Assembly (NCBI RefSeq): GCF_025964975.1
Contig: NZ_JAOPXV010000025.1
Span: 1 to 35,716, forward strand
DNA from: Nocardioides sp.
Lineage (GTDB): Bacteria > Actinomycetota > Actinomycetes > Propionibacteriales > Nocardioidaceae
Reading direction: 5' to 3'
Length of the DNA: 35,716 nt
Part shown: in pieces, positions 31,937 to 35,716 of the stretch
Numbering within the stretch: position 1 is the first letter of the stretch
How the letters are laid out: the number at the start of each line of letters is the position of its first letter
Translations under genes and position numbers: made by a program
Notes under the pieces: model-generated
The model's input: the letters and a program-made list of their open reading frames with translations, nothing else
The model's database searches: none
What the model was told of the DNA's origin: nothing

Positions 31937-32910
31937 TGCCAGGCAATTCCCAGCGCAAGGGCGCCATCAAGAAGAGCGGCAAGGGCGCAGTCGTCGGTTC
32001 GGGCGGACGCGTCCGCCGAGGGCTGGAGGGCAAGGGCCCGACGCCCGCGGCCAAGGACCGGCCCTATCACAAGGCCCACAAGGACGCGAAGCGCGCCGAG
32101 CGCTCGGGCAACGACCGCAACGAGACCGGCCGCCCCAAGCGACGGTCGGCGAAGTCGACCGAGGCCGAGTGGGTCGCTGGTCGCAACTCCGTCGTCGAGG
32201 TGCTGACCGCCGGGATCCCGGTGACCGGCGTCTATGTCGCCGAGGGCGCCGAGCGCGACGGCCGACTGCGCGACGCCTTCAAGATCGCAGCCGAGAACGG
32301 CTATCCGCTCCTCGAGGTCACCCGCTCCGAGTTGGACCGGATGACCGGTGGTGCCGTTCACCAGGGCCTCGCGGCCCGGTTGCCGTCCTACGAGTACGCC
32401 CACGCCGACGACCTCCTGGGCCGCGCGGCCGAGGCCGGGGAGAAGGCGCTGATCGTCGCTCTCGACTCCGTCACCGACCCTCGCAACCTCGGTGCGGTCG
32501 TGCGGTCGGCCTCGGGTTTCGGCGCCCACGGCGTCGTCATCCCGGAGCGTCGCGCCGCCGGCATGACGGCAGCGGCCTGGAAGTCCAGCGCCGGGGCGGC
32601 TGCTCGAATCCCGATCGCGCAGACGGTCAACCTGGTCCGCCAGCTCAAGGCCTACCAGTCCGCCGGCTGCATGGTCGTCGGCCTGGCAGCCGACGGAGAG
32701 ATCTCGCTGCCCGAGCTGACCGCCCCCGGTGGGCTCGCCACCGGCCCCTTGGTGGTTGTCGTCGGCTCGGAGGGCAAGGGCCTGGGCCGGCTGGTGTCAG
32801 AGACTTGCGACCAGCTCGTCTCGATCCCGATGCACAACCAGCTGGAGTCGCTCAATGCGGGAGTCGCCGCGTCGGTGACGCTCTATGCGGTTGCTCAGGC
32901 GCGGAGCTGA
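31936..32910 (+). CDS. rlmB: 23S rRNA (guanosine-2'-O-)-methyltransferase RlmB/TrmH family
   Basis: 324 residues. Methylates the 2'-hydroxyl of a conserved guanosine in 23S rRNA using S-adenosylmethionine. A basic N-terminal tail (about 1-75: many Lys/Arg, GNSQRKGAIKKSGKG) is typical of actinobacterial members. The substrate-binding domain begins at EWVAGRNSVVEVLTAG. The SPOUT knot domain has motif 1 DPRNLGAVVRSA, motif 2 VVGSEGKGLGRL, and motif 3 SIPMHNQLESLNAGVAASVTLY. ATG 31936 overlaps the cysS stop (TAATG), so translation is coupled; a GTG at 31924 is possible but less likely. The usual partner of cysS in actinobacteria. Confidence 0.95.
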   Translation: MPGNSQRKGAIKKSGKGAVVGSGGRVRRGLEGKGPTPAAKDRPYHKAHKDAKRAERSGNDRNETGRPKRRSAKSTEAEWVAGRNSVVEVLTAGIPVTGVYVAEGAERDGRLRDAFKIAAENGYPLLEVTRSELDRMTGGAVHQGLAARLPSYEYAHADDLLGRAAEAGEKALIVALDSVTDPRNLGAVVRSASGFGAHGVVIPERRAAGMTAAAWKSSAGAAARIPIAQTVNLVRQLKAYQSAGCMVVGLAADGEISLPELTAPGGLATGPLVVVVGSEGKGLGRLVSETCDQLVSIPMHNQLESLNAGVAASVTLYAVAQARS

Positions 32911-34402
32911 TGGCCGGCGGGTCCTGACCGGACTCGTCCTCACCGCGGTCTGCGCAGGAGTCGCCGTCGCCTCCGGGTCCACGTTCTTCCTCAACGACAG
33001 CCGCACGGTGGTCGTGGCGAGCCATGACGCAGTCGTCAGTCCCACCTTCGACGGGTACGTCGCACTGCGGACGGGCCCGTTGCTGCCCGACTTCCGGCTC
33101 GCCGGCGACGGTCCCGTGGGTGTGGACGTCCTGTTGGGCAAGACCGAGACCGAGTCGGTCGAGGAGCTCTTCGCCCGCTACGCCTTCATCGCCAGCGAGC
33201 CCGACTCGCAGGTGGCCAAGGTCGAGGGCGCGGTGCGCGACATGGCTGTCTCGGCCGCCCTGCGCGGTGTCGGGCTCGGCCTGGTGCCGTTGGCGGTGTG
33301 GTGGCTGCTCGGTCCGCACCGGCGCGGCGAGCTCTTCCGTGGGGTGCGCACCCGCAAGGGAGCCGCCGGCGGCGTCCTCCTGCTGGCGGTGCCGCTCGTC
33401 CTCTGGCAGCCCTGGAACGCCCATGAGGACACGCAGGAGGACCAGCGCGCGTGGGAGCCGCTCGAGACCTTCATGGCCGGCTTCCCCCTCCCGCCCGAGG
33501 CGGCCGGGATCGAGATTCGGACCAGCCCGACGACGACGCAGACCCAACGCCTGATCCAGAGCGCCGTGGACACCTACGAGAAGAGCAAGGGCTTCTACGA
33601 CGAGGCCGCCGCCGCTGCCGCTGACCTCGACCTGCGGGAGCCCAGCGAGGACGAGACCGTCGCCATCGTCCTCAGTGACCGCCACGACAACATCGGCATG
33701 GACCGGGTGGCTCGGGCGGTCGGGGACCGTGGAGGCGCAACGGTGGTGCTCGACGCCGGCGACGACACCTCCACCGGTCAGCCCTGGGAGGCGTTCAGCC
33801 TCGACTCCCTCGACCGGTCATTCGACGACCTCAACCGCTTCGCCGTGGCGGGCAACCATGACAACGGCAGCTTCGTCGGCCGATACCTCGACGACCTGGG
33901 CTGGACGATGCTCGACGGCTCTCGGGTCGAGGCGCCCTGGGGCGGCGAGCTGATGGGGGTCGACGACCCGCGGTCCAGCGGGCTCGGCAACTGGCGCGAC
34001 GAGACCGGTCTGAGCTTCAGCGAGGTCGGCGACCTACTCGCGGACGTCGCCTGCGACGGGGACCGGATCTCGACCCTGCTGGTGCACGACGCCGACCTCG
34101 GCGACGAGGCCCTGGCCCGCGGCTGCGTCGACCTCGTCATCGGCGGCCACACCCACGTCCAGGACGGACCGGACGCGGTCGCAGGGACCAACGACCAGAC
34201 CGGCTACACGTTCACCAACGGCACCACCGGCGGCGCTGCCTACGCCATCGCGGTCGGCAGCAAGCCGCGTCGGGACGCCGACGTCACCCTCGTCACCTAC
34301 GCTGACGGCCGCCCCGTGGGGACGCAGTGGGTGCGGCTACGCACCGACGGGGTCTTCGTGGTCGGGCCGTATGCCGAGCTGGCGCTCGACGCGACGGAGT
34401 GA
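32885..34402 (+). CDS. Membrane-anchored metallophosphoesterase
   Basis: 505 residues. Hydrophobic segments lie at about 12-35, 120-142 and 158-173; the rest is a calcineurin-like phosphoesterase domain. Metal-binding motifs are SDRHDN (D265, H267), DAGDD (D290, D293), GNHD (323-326), a later VHD (LLVHDADLGD), and GGHTH (H422, H424). The first motif reads S-D-R-H where D-x-H is standard, so it is intact. A coiled region (TQTQRLIQSAVDTYEKSKGFYDEAAAAAADLD) precedes the catalytic domain. The substrate is not known; the catalytic domain is probably outside the membrane. The ATG at 32885 lies 26 bases inside rlmB, and the pair is likely co-expressed with cysS. Convergent with the acetyltransferase gene; the two stops are one base apart. 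Confidence 0.88.
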   Translation: MRLLRRGADGRRVLTGLVLTAVCAGVAVASGSTFFLNDSRTVVVASHDAVVSPTFDGYVALRTGPLLPDFRLAGDGPVGVDVLLGKTETESVEELFARYAFIASEPDSQVAKVEGAVRDMAVSAALRGVGLGLVPLAVWWLLGPHRRGELFRGVRTRKGAAGGVLLLAVPLVLWQPWNAHEDTQEDQRAWEPLETFMAGFPLPPEAAGIEIRTSPTTTQTQRLIQSAVDTYEKSKGFYDEAAAAAADLDLREPSEDETVAIVLSDRHDNIGMDRVARAVGDRGGATVVLDAGDDTSTGQPWEAFSLDSLDRSFDDLNRFAVAGNHDNGSFVGRYLDDLGWTMLDGSRVEAPWGGELMGVDDPRSSGLGNWRDETGLSFSEVGDLLADVACDGDRISTLLVHDADLGDEALARGCVDLVIGGHTHVQDGPDAVAGTNDQTGYTFTNGTTGGAAYAIAVGSKPRRDADVTLVTYADGRPVGTQWVRLRTDGVFVVGPYAELALDATE

Positions 34403-34403
34403 G

Positions 34404-35600
34404 TCAGAAGTAGTCGCGGACGTGCACCTGCCGGCCGCCGAAGAGGCTGTCCCACACGCGGTCGCGGTCCTGGACCCCGCTGAGCAGGCCTGCCATACGG
34501 AGGTCGGCGCAGGAGGCGGCCCCGGCGTACAGCAGAGACAGGCCACGCGGGGCGAACGTCGGGCCACCGACAGGCCCCGCCGCGCACGTCGAGACGCCAC
34601 CGTCGACGCTCAGGGACCAGTGCCCGTTCATGGTGTCGAGCAGGTCGCCTTCCACGCCGAAGGCGAGCCCGTCGACCGCGACGCCCGGCGAGGCGAGCCG
34701 CAGCCCGGTGAAGGCGCCAGGGACGTCGTGGATGCGCAGCATGTAGGGCTCGCTCTCGACGACCTGCCAGCCGGCGAAGGGCAGCGCGAGCCTGGCGGAG
34801 TCGCGGCCGGAGGTGGACAGGTGGACGCGGCCGGTGACCGAGGCGAACGTCGCGATCATGCGCCACAACGCCCGGGTGGCGTCCCCGGTCAGGGTGACCA
34901 GGTCGGCGACCTCGAACGTCGAGGTGTCGCCGTAGCCCGAGCCGCGGTTCCACGAGGCGTAGCCGACGACGTCGTCGCCTGCCAGCGCCAGGGTCACGCC
35001 GGTGAAGGAGCCGATGAACTCGTCCGCGTCGGCCGGGAACGACGCGCCTGCCCGCGTCAGCGGCCCGTTCTGCGCCGAGGCCCAGGTCTTGTACACACGG
35101 CGTACGGCGCCGAAGTCGTCGGCCGTCGCCCGCCGGGTGGTAGTCGACTCGGGCGGCTTGACCGCCGCCAGTCGGGAGGTGGTGATCTCGACGGTGTCGT
35201 AGGAGGTGACCAGCTCGAAGCCGTAGCGGCGATAGATGCCGGGCGCCGTCGCGAACAACGTCGAGATGGCCTCGCCCCGCTCGCGCTTGCCTTCGTCGAG
35301 GACCGCGGCCATCAGGTCGTCGAGCAGGCCCGCACCCCGGTGCTCGGCGGAGACCGCCACGCCCGCGATCCCGTTGGTCGGGACCTGCGTGCCGTGGAAC
35401 CACGAGTCGTACTCGCGGCGGACGACCTTGGCGACGAGCCGGTCGCCGTCGAACGTGCCCCAGGTGTGTCGTCCGGGAGCCGGGTAGTCGGCCGGTCCGG
35501 GCAGCGTGTAGCCCGCCGGGAAGGCGCCGAACGCCTCTTGGCCCAGGGCCAGCAGCTGCGGGATGTCGTCGGCCAGCAGCGGCCGGGGTCCAGTTGTCAT
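34404..35600 (-). CDS. eis: Eis-family GNAT N-acetyltransferase
   Basis: 398 residues, close to the usual 400 of Eis. It transfers acetyl from acetyl-CoA to amines; family members modify aminoglycosides or protein lysines. Three parts: an N-terminal GNAT domain with the acetyl-CoA loop GVAVSAEHRGAGLLDDL (80-96), a second GNAT-like domain (about 155-290), and an SCP-like C-terminal domain. Y126 in GIYRRYGFEL matches the general acid Tyr126 of Mycobacterium Eis, and the protein ends in Phe, whose carboxylate serves as base in that enzyme. ATG 35600 gives the common start; GAGGAAG is 14 bases upstream, so the start is moderately sure. In Mycobacterium tuberculosis raised eis expression gives kanamycin resistance; nothing here shows that. 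Confidence 0.9.
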   Translation of the reverse strand: MTTGPRPLLADDIPQLLALGQEAFGAFPAGYTLPGPADYPAPGRHTWGTFDGDRLVAKVVRREYDSWFHGTQVPTNGIAGVAVSAEHRGAGLLDDLMAAVLDEGKRERGEAISTLFATAPGIYRRYGFELVTSYDTVEITTSRLAAVKPPESTTTRRATADDFGAVRRVYKTWASAQNGPLTRAGASFPADADEFIGSFTGVTLALAGDDVVGYASWNRGSGYGDTSTFEVADLVTLTGDATRALWRMIATFASVTGRVHLSTSGRDSARLALPFAGWQVVESEPYMLRIHDVPGAFTGLRLASPGVAVDGLAFGVEGDLLDTMNGHWSLSVDGGVSTCAAGPVGGPTFAPRGLSLLYAGAASCADLRMAGLLSGVQDRDRVWDSLFGGRQVHVRDYF

Positions 35601-35716
35601 GGGTGCATTTGTTCTTCCTCGCGGAGGACTGCCCGCAAGCGAGGCAGCACACGGTGATGGCGCACTGACGTTGTGGGCAGGGTATCGGCGCACCATTGCC
35701 ACGCTCCGCGCTGGGC
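35601..35716. other. Upstream region of eis, no gene seen
   Basis: The 116 bases to the window end hold no convincing gene. A possible minus-strand -10 TACCCT lies in 35680-35690, but no matching -35 was found. Confidence 0.4.

Noticed and set aside
1..35716. Search by eye for CRISPR arrays, transposases, integrases, tRNA and rRNA genes
   Set aside because: None seen. Repeats found are isolated hairpins or protein-domain repeats. tRNA genes cannot be fully excluded without a structural scan.

Overview
The window is high-GC DNA with dense, tightly packed genes, many GTG starts and mycothiol biosynthesis (mshA), CarD, SenX3-RegX3 and Eis-type proteins. This points to an actinobacterium. Gene content suggests the Nocardioides/Propionibacteriales neighbourhood, but that is inference without a database search. 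The backbone follows a known actinobacterial order: mshA, ybjN-like gene, regX3-senX3, phoU, gpmA, carD, ispD, ispF, cysS, rlmB (compare Streptomyces coelicolor and Mycobacterium).

Layout. 1-916: 5' half of typA (minus), running off the left edge. 1168-3358: a secreted-type protein with a damaged-looking signal region, then a protealysin-type M4 metallopeptidase fused to an emfourin-like inhibitor domain. 3362-5823: aspartate-racemase-family protein, SDR oxidoreductase, RNase HI fused to a DUF4440-like domain. 5927-9169: 1080-residue secreted P-domain/Ig-like repeat protein, followed by a strong terminator. 9280-11039: mshA and a coupled YbjN-family gene. 11036-14445 (minus): DUF1304 protein, EamA transporter, regX3, senX3. 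14566-15222: divergent phoU behind a PHO-box-like direct repeat. 15328-17521 (minus): gpmA, a lipoprotein, a UbiA-family prenyltransferase. 17735-18220: carD.

18322-19676 holds two convergent IspD-family genes. The minus-strand one keeps the CTP-site residues but lacks the arm motifs normally supplied in trans across the IspD dimer. The plus-strand one is degenerate at the CTP site but keeps exactly those arm motifs (DTVK and DREGL). They look like complementary halves of an obligate heterodimeric MEP cytidylyltransferase. I rank this as the most interesting signal in the window.

19748-26151 carries a nitrite-assimilation block (a 5'-truncated FAD reductase, a CDF cation transporter, nirB-nirD-nnaR) lying between ispD and ispF. 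26671-30407 carries a membrane-tethered molybdopterin oxidoreductase, a secreted C39-like peptidase and an SRPBCC-MarR pair between ispF and cysS. 30512-34402: cysS, rlmB and a membrane metallophosphoesterase, translationally linked. 34404-35600: Eis-family acetyltransferase.

Most first genes of transcription units have a TANNNT-like -10 hexamer ending 6-7 bases before the start codon, so leaderless transcription seems the rule here. No rRNA, tRNA, CRISPR array or transposase was seen. No gene-free stretch exceeds 300 bases; the longest is 21738-22022.
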